Below, piece by piece: positions 51,893 to 58,978 of a stretch of DNA of 64,000 nt (position 1 is the first letter of the stretch; every line of letters begins with the position of its first letter). The translations under genes and the position numbers were made by a program. The notes below the pieces were generated by a model. That model did no database searches, was not told the DNA's origin, and was given only the letters and a program-made list of their open reading frames with translations. The stretch comes from Vreelandella jeotgali Hwa (GTDB lineage Bacteria > Pseudomonadota > Gammaproteobacteria > Pseudomonadales > Halomonadaceae): positions 1-64,000 of the forward strand of contig NZ_AMQY01000021.1 of assembly GCF_000334215.1 (NCBI RefSeq). Reading direction: 5' to 3'.

Positions 51893-52427
51893 CGGTATCC
51901 TCGTCGGTCACATCCTCGGCGTCGTACACCTCGCCGGGTTGCAGGGAATCCATGCCCATCGCCGCCAGGTGGAGCAACTGCTGGGTGCTCAACCCTTCAA
52001 GCTGCTGCGGCGTGTTGACCTGCTTCTGGTCCTCCGCCGGATCGTCCAACAGCTTGTGCAACTTCACCAGCGAGTCCGTGGCCCGGGTCATTTCGGCGCT
52101 GGTGCCCGCCAGGTGGTACGAGTTTATGTACATCTGGTGGGCGTCTTCCTTGCCGAACTTCACCCGGGGCATCACCTGTTCGCTCATTTCCCGATCGTAG
52201 TGCTGCATGTGGGCCTGGACCTCGGGCAGCTTGTCCCAGGTCGCGCCGGTGGACGGATGGGCCCCGGCTTCACGCGCCGCATCGCTGGCCGACATCCCGC
52301 CGACGCGAGCCGCCACGAAGTACCTGAGCTGAGCCGATATGCGCGGAAGATCGACGGCGCCAAGGTCGGCGTCGTTTTCCATGTTCAGCAGCTGCTGCTC
52401 GGTCATCTCTTTGGGGTCAAACGCCAT
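51879..52427 (-). CDS. terS: Terminase small subunit
   Basis: This 182-residue protein has an N-terminal helix-turn-helix-like part (FVAARVGGMSASDAAREAGA, HPSTGATW) that would bind pac DNA. A helical oligomerisation region (DSLVKLHKLLDDPAEDQKQV) and a C-terminal Asp/Glu-rich tail that likely contacts the large subunit follow. It begins the packaging operon, just downstream of the terminator/promoter module at 52.45-52.50 kb. The ATG at 52427 is taken; its ribosome site is not obvious. Confidence 0.8.
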   Translation of the reverse strand: MAFDPKEMTEQQLLNMENDADLGAVDLPRISAQLRYFVAARVGGMSASDAAREAGAHPSTGATWDKLPEVQAHMQHYDREMSEQVMPRVKFGKEDAHQMYINSYHLAGTSAEMTRATDSLVKLHKLLDDPAEDQKQVNTPQQLEGLSTQQLLHLAAMGMDSLQPGEVYDAEDVTDEDTDGEL

Positions 52428-52446
52428 GCGTACACCAACGTCTATA

Positions 52447-52475
52447 TATGCTTGGCGTATATTGTAGAGTGTAAA
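52447..52475 (-). promoter_or_regulatory. Possible promoter with ATATACGC box upstream of terminase
   Basis: Minus-strand TTTACA and, 17 bases on, an AGCATA followed by TATA. ATATACGC lies in the spacer as in the two other candidates. The -35 overlaps the T-run of the terminator. Confidence 0.35.
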
Positions 52476-52497
52476 AAACCCCGCGGCAATGGCGGGG
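52473..52497 (-). terminator. Terminator before the terminase genes
   Basis: Stem CCCCGC / GCGGGG with a seven-base loop, followed on the minus strand by TTTTTT. It ends the short transcript of the 52.5-53.4 kb genes. Confidence 0.85.
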
Positions 52498-52526
52498 TGT
52501 TGGCCTAAAAGAGGTTGTGTTGTTCG

Positions 52527-52832
52527 TTAGGCGAGCTGGCTCCAAAGGCCGAAGGCACCAATAATAACCGCGGTTAGCGTCAATATCGTACCTATCGACC
52601 AATGCACGGAACTTAGCCGTGAAGCGGCGATATGCTGCTTGAGTTCGGATACTTCCAGGCGTACATCCGTATTAGCCTTCCGTACCTCGGTCAGAAACTC
52701 GTGCATTTCCTCGCGCTGTTCGCGGCGCTGAGTCTCTGCGTCCTTGAGAAACTCGTGGAAACGCGCATCAGCACGGGCCGAATGTTCACTAAATTTAGCG
52801 TCCAGCTCCTCGCGTGTAATGTCGCTTGCCAT
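52527..52832 (-). CDS. Small coiled-coil membrane protein (phage)
   Basis: This 101-residue protein has a long N-terminal coiled coil (ITREELDAKFSEHSARADAR ... EMHEFLTEVRKA) and one C-terminal membrane helix (IGTILTLTAVIIGAFGLW). Such tail-anchored coiled coils are found near phage lysis and packaging genes and may be antiholins or T7 gp17.5-like. A strong AAGGAGAAACAC precedes ATG 52832; the 75-codon extension upstream is low-complexity and starts in the previous gene, so I left it out. Confidence 0.65.
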   Translation of the reverse strand: MASDITREELDAKFSEHSARADARFHEFLKDAETQRREQREEMHEFLTEVRKANTDVRLEVSELKQHIAASRLSSVHWSIGTILTLTAVIIGAFGLWSQLA

Positions 52833-53037
52833 GTGTTTCTCCTTATCGGCCTTTGCCTTGTCTGTAAACGGCTTTGTGGTCGCGTAGACATAGCTAGGCC
52901 GTGGCTCGTTGTACCTAGTAGCCCTCTCAAACCGTTTAGCTACACGCTCCGCCGAATCACTTTCAGACCCTGAGTACGGCGTTTCGGACCGCGGACTGCT
53001 GGTTCTTGACGACCTTAACGACGGCTGTACTCCCCCT

Positions 53038-53370
53038 TCAGTCCTCAGAGCCGTCATGCGGTTCCTCCAGGGCCTCCGTAAATGCGTCTCTCAGTTCTTG
53101 TACAAGGCTGAGTGGCAGCGTCAGTCCGGCAACATTCAGGCGATACACCTCAAGGTCTTTGGGGGCTATAGAAGTCAAGTTGCCATTGTCGTCAAAAGTA
53201 TGTTTTTCCCCTCCAACGTCCATGCTTGTTCGTCCAAGCCGAAGGTGTACATACCGCTCGCCATCTGTCTCCAACCCTGACATGGAAAACTTTGTCACAT
53301 ACTCGTCAATATAGTTCTCGGAACGTCGATGGTTGGTTGTCTGCACTTCGTTGTTACTGGCGTCGGCCAT
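53038..53370 (-). CDS. Phage protein of unknown function at head of late operon
   Basis: This 110-residue protein starts at ATG 53370 with GGAAGGAAC upstream (MADASNNEVQTTNHRRSENY). It has a beta-rich middle (MSGLETDGERYVHLRLGRTS) and a helical C-terminus (LSLVQELRDAFTEALEEPHD). It is the first gene of the minus-strand operon, so a regulatory role is possible, but no DNA-binding motif is clear. Gap to the next gene is 205 bases. Confidence 0.55.
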   Translation of the reverse strand: MADASNNEVQTTNHRRSENYIDEYVTKFSMSGLETDGERYVHLRLGRTSMDVGGEKHTFDDNGNLTSIAPKDLEVYRLNVAGLTLPLSLVQELRDAFTEALEEPHDGSED

Positions 53371-53718
53371 ACGTTCCTTCCTCCTTGTTCCTGTACCCAC
53401 AGCATACCCCACCCAGCGCAGGGCGTGCATCCAGCGGCAAATTTTGCGCAGAAATTTTTTCCGGTCGGATTACGCAGGACGGTTTTCAAGGGATGCGGGA
53501 AAAGCGGTATCGGTAACAAAAAAGCCCAGACCCCGGTTAAGGGAGTCGGGACCTGGGGCAAAAATCGCGTGTTCGGGTGTGGAGTCCCTGTGCGAAAGGG
53601 GCGCCGACCCGGATTCGTGTTTCGGTTCCACGCGATCCGGGTTCCAAGCCACTGGAACCTTGGATTGGCCCCCACCCGGGGGCCAAGCACATTATCACCC
53701 TGTGAAAAGGAAATGATC
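53371..53718. other. Divergent early/late control region with several strong stem-loops
   Basis: This stretch separates the two operons. It holds a terminator-like stem at 53518-53559 (minus strand, GCCCCAGG.../...GTCTGGGC then TTTTTT). A 73-base segment at 53564-53636 is closed by the perfect 8-bp stem ATCGCGTG / CACGCGAT. Further stems are GGTTCCA / TGGAACC at 53640-53659 and TTGGCCCCC / GGGGGCCAA at 53665-53686. Promoters for both sides should lie here, but none is clear. It looks like an antitermination or structured-leader region. Confidence 0.55.
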
Positions 53719-55002
53719 ATGTTCGTTCAAACTAGCACTACTACTCAGCCCATTCAACACAAGGCACTGGCGTTCGCGGTCAAGACAGCACGCTTTCCCG
53801 GTGCATGGACAGAGTGGGATGGCCACCAGCAGCTCGACACCTTCCTGCTTGAGCTGCATGACCGCCCTGCCGAGTACGTCAAGGACCCGTTCGGTCGCAA
53901 CAGCGGTCGCTGGCAAGCACCAGGCATGGATGCGCTGCGTGCTCTGCCCTTCCTGTATCAGGGCGCTACGCAATATCTCCTCGCACGCTTCGCCCTGAAC
54001 CACATGGGGCTTGGCGAGGACGTTGAGCCCATCAGCGTCGCACGCGACCTGCATGACCGGCTTGATACGTTCCGCTCGGTGTTCGCTGCCTACGGCTGGA
54101 ATCGCGTCGACGGTGACTTCTCGGAAGCCACCACTCGCGTAGAGGTTGCAGAGAGCAAGCCGTGGCAGGACGTCGGCGACACAATGGCCGACCCCACCGT
54201 TGAAGCTGCGGCGATGACCGTCGGCTGCTCGCTCGAAGAAGCGATGGACACGTTCGTCGAGGAGATCACAGCCAACGACGGTAACAAACCCACCAACGCG
54301 CAATTCCAGGTCATCAACGTGGCAGCGCGTGAGCACATCGAGGATCGCCACTTCGATGGCTGGGTTGAGCCGGTCATGGATGACATGAGCGATGATCCCG
54401 CTCGCACCGCCAAGGAAAAGCGGGCTCACCTGAAGGAGCAGCTGGACGCTGAAGGCATCAAGAAGTTCTTCGGCACCAATAAGGTGTATCGCGGGCTCGT
54501 CAAGATTCATCGCCGGCTGTCCAAGACCATCGACCAGCTCCATCAGGACCTGGAACGCGCAACAGCCTACGCACAGCGTCCCTCAAGCGAGCAATACGCC
54601 GGCAGCGATGAAGGCATGCTCATGCAGCTCGGTCGCGTCGATCACTGGCTGGCCAGCAACGACACCACAGGGCTCGACGGCTTCGATCCCGGTGAGCGTT
54701 TCCAGGAGGCCATTCGGATCGCCAACAACGAGCTGGGTGATCTGGACGACCTGCTGGAGGACATGGAAGACGAGCAGCGTCGGCTCAACCCGGTGTGGAA
54801 GATGCTCAACCGGCGCGGTGCGCCGTACTGGTACGCCAACGTCGGCGAGTTCTACACCATCGACGAGAAGGAAGAAGCCAGCAACCGTCGTGCCGAGCTT
54901 CGTGACCAGTGGATCGCGGCTCGCCCGATGGAGCTGAAGAAGCAACTCGATAGCAAGGCGCTGAACATGCTCGCCGAGCTGTCCAACTTCGACAACCAAT
55001 AA
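53719..55002 (+). CDS. Early phage protein, unknown
   Basis: This 427-residue protein begins at ATG 53719 (MFVQTSTTTQPIQHKALAFA), eight bases after AAAGGA; an earlier ATG at 53713 is too close to that site. It is charged and helical with one long coiled coil near 245-295 (KIHRRLSKTIDQLHQDLERA). It has no recognised catalytic motif. The frame extends upstream through the stem-loop region, where it is not protein-like. It is the first gene of the plus-strand early operon. A hairpin GGGGGGC-TTCG-GCCCCCC follows at 55012-55029. Confidence 0.7.
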   Translation: MFVQTSTTTQPIQHKALAFAVKTARFPGAWTEWDGHQQLDTFLLELHDRPAEYVKDPFGRNSGRWQAPGMDALRALPFLYQGATQYLLARFALNHMGLGEDVEPISVARDLHDRLDTFRSVFAAYGWNRVDGDFSEATTRVEVAESKPWQDVGDTMADPTVEAAAMTVGCSLEEAMDTFVEEITANDGNKPTNAQFQVINVAAREHIEDRHFDGWVEPVMDDMSDDPARTAKEKRAHLKEQLDAEGIKKFFGTNKVYRGLVKIHRRLSKTIDQLHQDLERATAYAQRPSSEQYAGSDEGMLMQLGRVDHWLASNDTTGLDGFDPGERFQEAIRIANNELGDLDDLLEDMEDEQRRLNPVWKMLNRRGAPYWYANVGEFYTIDEKEEASNRRAELRDQWIAARPMELKKQLDSKALNMLAELSNFDNQ

Positions 55003-55011
55003 CCATCAATC

Positions 55012-55029
55012 GGGGGGCTTCGGCCCCCC
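55012..55029 (+). other. UUCG-capped hairpin in an intergenic gap
   Basis: A perfect 7-bp stem GGGGGGC / GCCCCCC with TTCG loop, nine bases after the 427-residue gene and 22 before the next. No T-run follows, so it is probably an mRNA-stabilising or processing element rather than a terminator. Confidence 0.6.
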
Positions 55030-55051
55030 ACCGTCGCCAAGGAGGATCACC

Positions 55052-55441
55052 ATGAGTACATCACTCACCAGGCTCGCTGCCATCGCCGAGCAGTTCGCCG
55101 AACCGGCTGCACCGTCCATCCCCAAAGGCTGGACACACATCGGCACTGACCATCGTGGCAAGCCGCATTACCGCACGGCGCCGGGCATTGCCGTGGTCAC
55201 CAGGCCACGCAACCCGGTTGCCGATCTCATGGCGCTGCCGCGTGAGAAGGCCGAGCACAACGAGGGCGGCACCTGCCCTCACTGCCTGGGTCGCGGGCGC
55301 TACACCGCCCATCGCGGGCACTTCGGCAACGAGAAATGCTTCCGCTGCGATGGCAAGGGCATCCTGGACCGCAAGGACCTCGCGTTTCTCAAGCGCCGGA
55401 TGGAGGCCGACGAACCCATCTGCCTGGTCGTAAGCGCCTGA
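55052..55441 (+). CDS. DnaJ-type zinc-finger phage protein
   Basis: This 129-residue protein has two CxxCxGxG-type motifs (CPHCLGRG and CFRCDGKG) 20 residues apart, forming a single zinc-binding hairpin as in DnaJ. The J-domain is missing. It may bind single-stranded nucleic acid or an unfolded protein. A strong AAGGAGG precedes the ATG. Just downstream lies the repeat-rich origin candidate. Confidence 0.75.
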   Translation: MSTSLTRLAAIAEQFAEPAAPSIPKGWTHIGTDHRGKPHYRTAPGIAVVTRPRNPVADLMALPREKAEHNEGGTCPHCLGRGRYTAHRGHFGNEKCFRCDGKGILDRKDLAFLKRRMEADEPICLVVSA

Positions 55442-55483
55442 CCGAGCGAGATCGGTTACACCCCGACATTCACACCTGACCCC

Positions 55484-55680
55484 TGCGTCGCGGGCCACAA
55501 CAGCGTCGCGTCCACCCACCGACTCTGCGTCCTTGCGTCGCGTCCACCCCGGGCGTCTGCGTCTTTGCGTTTTGTCTTTTATTTTGTGTGATTGGTTGAT
55601 CGATATGTGTTGATTGTTGATTGGCTTGATGGGTTTTGAGGCCAGTCAAGAGTCAATGGTCGGTTGTCGGGTGACACGGG
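55484..55680. repeat. GCGTC iterons followed by an AT-rich stretch (possible replication origin)
   Basis: The motif GCGTC appears eight times between 55485 and 55563. Within this, the 15-bp GCGTCGCGTCCACCC is exactly repeated at 55503 and 55535. Next comes an AT-rich segment (about 55566-55640) with four TTGAT repeats. This iteron plus unwinding-element layout is typical of phage or plasmid origins. No replication initiator has been recognised nearby; HTH proteins at 57404 or 62269 could bind here. The region 55442-55778 holds no gene. Confidence 0.5.
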
Positions 55681-55778
55681 TCGCTTGGCTTCAATGCGAA
55701 TCAGGGTCCCGGATCAAGTAACACGGGACACACGACATTCGACACAGGAAACGGCTCAATCGACACAGGAGCCAGAAC

Positions 55779-55919
55779 ATGACGAGCTTTTACGATTTAC
55801 ACATGCACCTGAGCCGAGCGGTTCGGGTGTTCGGCGACAATTCACAGGCTGCCTTTCGCTGGCGGGTGCTGATCGGCCTTCGAGAAGAGGCGATTGCCGA
55901 GGCACTGATCGGTCAATGA
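55779..55919 (+). CDS. Small early phage protein (46 aa)
   Basis: A 46-residue frame (MTSFYDLHMHLSRAVRVFGD ...). AGGAG lies seven bases upstream in an ACACAGGAGCC leader that is also seen before the small membrane gene at 56871 (CGACACAGGAT). It is amphipathic and helix-rich with a C-terminal LREEAIAEALIGQ. A strong terminator follows 57 bases downstream. Function unknown. Confidence 0.55.
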   Translation: MTSFYDLHMHLSRAVRVFGDNSQAAFRWRVLIGLREEAIAEALIGQ

Positions 55920-55975
55920 CTCACAGTCGTGAAGCACAGGGACAGTTGGAAGAAAAACATCGGCGTGAGTCGCCT

Positions 55976-56005
55976 GCCCCGGGTCGATTGGCCCGGGGCT
56001 TTTTT
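55976..56005 (+). terminator. Rho-independent terminator, plus strand
   Basis: Perfect 8-bp stem GCCCCGGG / CCCGGGGC with an 8-base loop and TTTTTT. It ends the first early transcript, so genes after 56 kb must have another promoter or antitermination. Confidence 0.9.
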
Positions 56006-56147
56006 CATTTGAGGTTTTGAATCGGGTCACGGGCCGATGGCTGGATGCCGAAACGGTCCAGGGCAGCGTTCTGCGGCGGAAGGGTTGGTTCCCCCTTGTC
56101 TGTCCCGCCAATGAGCGCTGCCTTGGGCCGCTTTGGAATAAAAACCG

Positions 56148-56266
56148 CGAAAAACGATAACTTTTCGTTTGACCCATGTAGGACTACCATTATTTTGGAC
56201 CGAGCCAAAATTGCTGTAAGTCGCTGATATAAAAGCGCTTAAAGAAAAACCTGGCGTGTCCAACAA
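56148..56266 (+). repeat. Repeat family copy 1
   Basis: First of three copies. It has a hairpin CGAAAA / TTTTCG (56148-56167), then GTAGGACTACCATTATTTTG and GTAAGTCGCTGAT, ending GTCCAACAA. From GTAGGAC to GTCCAACAA it aligns with copies 2 and 3 over 89 positions with no gap. Function unknown. Confidence 0.75.
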
Positions 56267-56655
56267 CTAGGCAAGTTCCATTTGGACAGGAACAAGGGCC
56301 AAGGCTTTTGGCACGGTTTTTGCATCACGCGACAGGGAGCACCGAAGCGGGGGCAACAGCATCGAGGTAGATCAGTTCAATCTGCCGACCGACCTCGGCA
56401 ATCTGCAACACGACTTTATAGAGCGTGCGCCCTGGCACCCGATCGTTCGCCATTGATGCGGCAGCAATGAAACAGCAGCGGACCCTGCGCCCTGTGTCGT
56501 TTGCCCCAACCGTTGCCGGTTTCCTGGCCACCTCGGCCCGGGGAAGCCAATACCTCGTCGTTTTACCCCTGGACAAAGCGGTACGGCTCGATGCGTTCCT
56601 TGATCCGGTTCGAGTCGTAGCTCCTTCGATTTGCATATATCGGTAAATGACTTTC
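56267..56655. other. Spacer between repeat copies 1 and 2, no sure gene
   Basis: Two short frames look partly protein-like but lack good ribosome sites. One is on the plus strand (ATG near 56425/56467, stop 56646); one is on the minus strand (MANDRVPGRTLYKVVLQIAE, about 42 residues). I cannot decide between them. No terminator or promoter is clear. Confidence 0.3.
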
Positions 56656-56765
56656 CGGGACGAAACTCCCGTTCTGGTAGGACGACCGTTAGTTTGGATT
56701 GTCGAAAAAACGCCGTAAGTCGCTGATCTCAAATCGGTTATAGGACTTATGCGTATGTCCAACAA
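56656..56765 (+). repeat. Repeat family copy 2
   Basis: Direct repeat of copy 1. It has a hairpin CGGGA / TCCCG (56656-56671), then GTAGGACGACCGTTAG, GTAAGTCGCTGAT, TTATAGG and a final ATGTCCAACAAG. Confidence 0.75.
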
Positions 56766-56870
56766 GTAGGTAAATTGATTTCACAAAAAAACAAACGTCC
56801 CTCGCCCTTCGTCCCTCGCCACGGGTCCTGCGCCCTTCGCCCTTCTTCACTCGACACAGGATGGTCAACC

Positions 56871-57065
56871 ATGAATTGCGCACTCCTCAGCACAAATCCC
56901 TCGTGGTGGGGCAATCCACCCCTGTTTTTTGCCAATCTGGGCATGGAACACTTGACATTTCTCTCCTGTCCCGTGGCAGGCGTCACAGGCCTTGTGGCCT
57001 TCTTCGTGAGCACTTTTGCTGTGCTCTGTGTGGCCGTCGGCATTGCGGAGCACATCAACCGCTAA
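56871..57065 (+). CDS. Small early membrane protein (64 aa)
   Basis: A 64-residue protein with one membrane helix (VAGVTGLVAFFVSTFAVLCV, about 38-58) and four Cys. The leader CGACACAGGATGG provides a ribosome site and resembles that of the 46-residue gene. Reading past the TAA continues 33 protein-like codons (ending ESNMVLIPL), so the gene may once have been longer. It lies between repeat copies 2 and 3. Possibly a superinfection-exclusion or holin-like peptide. Confidence 0.5.
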   Translation: MNCALLSTNPSWWGNPPLFFANLGMEHLTFLSCPVAGVTGLVAFFVSTFAVLCVAVGIAEHINR

Positions 57066-57235
57066 GCGGCGTCACTGGGCGCTTTACTGCCCTGTGTCAG
57101 CGGCATTCTGCACCGGAGCATTACGGCCCTGTGCATCCCTGCTTATGGGTACGACCACCACATTGAGAGCAACATGGTACTCATCCCACTCTGAATATAC
57201 CCAAAAACAGGTTTTCTGGAGCGAACTTCAATAAC

Positions 57236-57345
57236 TTGTTGGACATACCCATACAGCCTATAAGCTCTTTATAAACAGCACTTTAAGGAGATTCTTCACC
57301 ATTCCAAATTAACGGTCATCCTACATAAACGGGACTTTCATCCCG
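57236..57345 (-). repeat. Repeat family copy 3 (inverted)
   Basis: Third copy, on the opposite strand. It has the same hairpin stem as copy 2 (CGGGA / TCCCG), then GTAGGATGACCGTTAA, TTATAGG and ATGTCCAACAAG. It ends 58 bases before the ATG of the 57404 gene, so it may affect that gene. Confidence 0.75.
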
Positions 57346-57403
57346 CGAATGGATTTTCCATTATTCGCATAGGTGTTAGTCTACCCCCATCAAGGAGACA
57401 TCA

Positions 57404-58084
57404 ATGGCCAACCATAAAGCGTTCCCACCCGGCGAGGACGAAGCGGCCGATGCCGCGTACCAGAAGTACCTCGAACCGGGTCACACCGTCGAAACCGTTG
57501 CAGCCGGCCTGGAAATCAGCCCCAACACCCTGCGTGCTGCGTTCCACGACAGGGGTTACAGGCTGAAGGTAAACAGAGCGGTCAACCGCAACGAGGTCAT
57601 CGCGTTCCAGAAGGAAGCTCGCGTGCCCATCGACTACCTGGCCGCCCGCTTCGGCGTCCGGGAAAACACGGTCAGGAAATGGCTGCGTGGCTTTCGCCGG
57701 ACCCATGTCACCCGCCGCGCTGCTCAGGCGTTCTGGGACACATTGGCCGAGCGAAGCGAAACACCCGGCAAGTTCTTCAACGTGCTCGCCAATCCGCCAC
57801 ACAACCTGAGCCCGCAGGTCATTCCGTTGCTGTACCACAAGCGCATCAACCCGGTGACCCCCGTCATCTGGCAGTTGACCGCCCTTGAAGTGGCCAGGGA
57901 GCTGGATAGCGAAACCCTGCACGAACTGGCCCGGGAAACGGAACACGACGACTCGGTATTCCCGCAGATATTCCTGGGTCAGGGCAAAATCGCCACCCCG
58001 GTGCGCTGGCAAAGCGACGACGCAACCGAGGACGGCGCCACGGCCACCGACCTCAGCATGCAATCCGTCCTGGAGGACATATAG
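57404..58084 (+). CDS. Helix-turn-helix DNA-binding phage protein
   Basis: This 226-residue protein has two helix-turn-helix-like stretches. The first is TVETVAAGLEISPNTLRAAF (about 28-50), and the second VPIDYLAARFGVRENTVRKW (about 73-95). The remainder is helical and unrecognised. CAAGGAGAC precedes the ATG. It lies just after repeat copy 3 and at the head of a new gene run; it may be an early regulator or origin-binding protein. Confidence 0.68.
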   Translation: MANHKAFPPGEDEAADAAYQKYLEPGHTVETVAAGLEISPNTLRAAFHDRGYRLKVNRAVNRNEVIAFQKEARVPIDYLAARFGVRENTVRKWLRGFRRTHVTRRAAQAFWDTLAERSETPGKFFNVLANPPHNLSPQVIPLLYHKRINPVTPVIWQLTALEVARELDSETLHELARETEHDDSVFPQIFLGQGKIATPVRWQSDDATEDGATATDLSMQSVLEDI

Positions 58085-58086
58085 AC

Positions 58087-58509
58087 ATGAGACTCAGCAG
58101 CGCACGCCAACAACTTGCCCGAATAGAAGCCCTGCACAGGGAGACAGCCATGCGCGTGGAACTCATCGACCCGAACACATGGCCCGCGGCCAGAGGCCTG
58201 ACAATCGTGCTGGTCCGCATCCTGGACAGCAACCCGCAGTACGCGCTGATCCGCTGCGGCATGGACCAGATACTCGTGCCCCGCACCGCCATCCGACACC
58301 TGCCCGACCCGGAACCCGTACCGGCGCCGCCGTTGCAGTGGGGCTCGATTGTCACCCTGACCGACGGCACCCGGGTCCTTTGCACTCACCCCGAAGTGGA
58401 GATGGACGGCACCTGGCGCGGTATCCCGTTCCATCTGCGCTCGATCCGCACGCTCTATATCAGCGACATCGCTGCCATCCACCACAACCAGGAGCTGACC
58501 GCCGCATAA
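58087..58509 (+). CDS. Early phage protein, unknown
   Basis: This 140-residue protein follows two bases after the HTH gene and so is co-transcribed. The N-terminus is helical (LSSARQQLARIEALHRETAM), followed by two beta-rich repeats, each ending in an IR-type motif (ALIRCGMDQILVPRTAIRHL; LRSIRTLYISDIAAI). The fold could be a tandem SH3/Tudor-like. No function assigned. Confidence 0.6.
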   Translation: MRLSSARQQLARIEALHRETAMRVELIDPNTWPAARGLTIVLVRILDSNPQYALIRCGMDQILVPRTAIRHLPDPEPVPAPPLQWGSIVTLTDGTRVLCTHPEVEMDGTWRGIPFHLRSIRTLYISDIAAIHHNQELTAA

Positions 58510-58627
58510 CCCGACACTCACCGAGACATCCTTCGCCACGGCCCCGGCGCACGCCGGCCGTACACGGGCAACCTGCGCCCAAAATGATACGCAGGACATA
58601 TATTGATAGCCCAAGAGGACCTTGAAA

Positions 58628-58978
58628 ATGACCGCTACCCACAACCCGCTCAGCAAAGTTGCCAACAGCACCGCCATCCAGCTCGCCGAGAGCCAATACC
58701 GCCTCGCCCGGTACTTCTGCCCCTACAACTTCGACCCGGAACGCATCGACTACGACCGCGTGGCGGTGTTCCTCGACGACATCCACCGGGCGTTTCCCAA
58801 CCCGTCACCCAACCTGGCCCAGCGCCTCGCCGATCTTCAATCGCAGATTGCCTCTCACCGCGAGGCCCTCGATGCCCTGAAGCAGGCCGACGCCAACCCG
58901 ACGCTGAACGCCGACCAGCTCTACACCACGGCGCGAGCCAACGTCATCAATCCCACCGGCGCAGGAGCAGCGCAATGA
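58628..58978 (+). CDS. Early phage protein, unknown
   Basis: This 116-residue protein begins at ATG 58628 with AGAGGA eight bases upstream. It is helical (NSTAIQLAESQYRLARYFCP, ADLQSQIASHREALDALKQA), rather like a small four-helix bundle. Its stop overlaps the next start (ATGA), so it is translated with the 644-residue protein. The 119-base gap upstream contains ATATATTGATAG and TGATACGC, a possible promoter. Confidence 0.62.
   Translation: MTATHNPLSKVANSTAIQLAESQYRLARYFCPYNFDPERIDYDRVAVFLDDIHRAFPNPSPNLAQRLADLQSQIASHREALDALKQADANPTLNADQLYTTARANVINPTGAGAAQ

Noticed and set aside
52833..53057. N-terminal extension of the coiled-coil membrane protein
   Set aside because: The extra 75 codons are Ser/Arg-rich low complexity and begin in the previous gene, while a strong ribosome site precedes the internal ATG at 52832.
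53564..53636. A tRNA-like 73-base segment closed by an 8-bp stem
   Set aside because: It lacks a consensus T-loop and a correct T stem, and no anticodon arm of the right size can be drawn. I keep it only as a structured segment.
56148..57345. Integron attC sites ending in GTCCAAC
   Set aside because: GTCCAAC fits the RYYYAAC core, but there is no matching GTTRRRY partner with the imperfect palindrome expected of attC, and no integron integrase is present.
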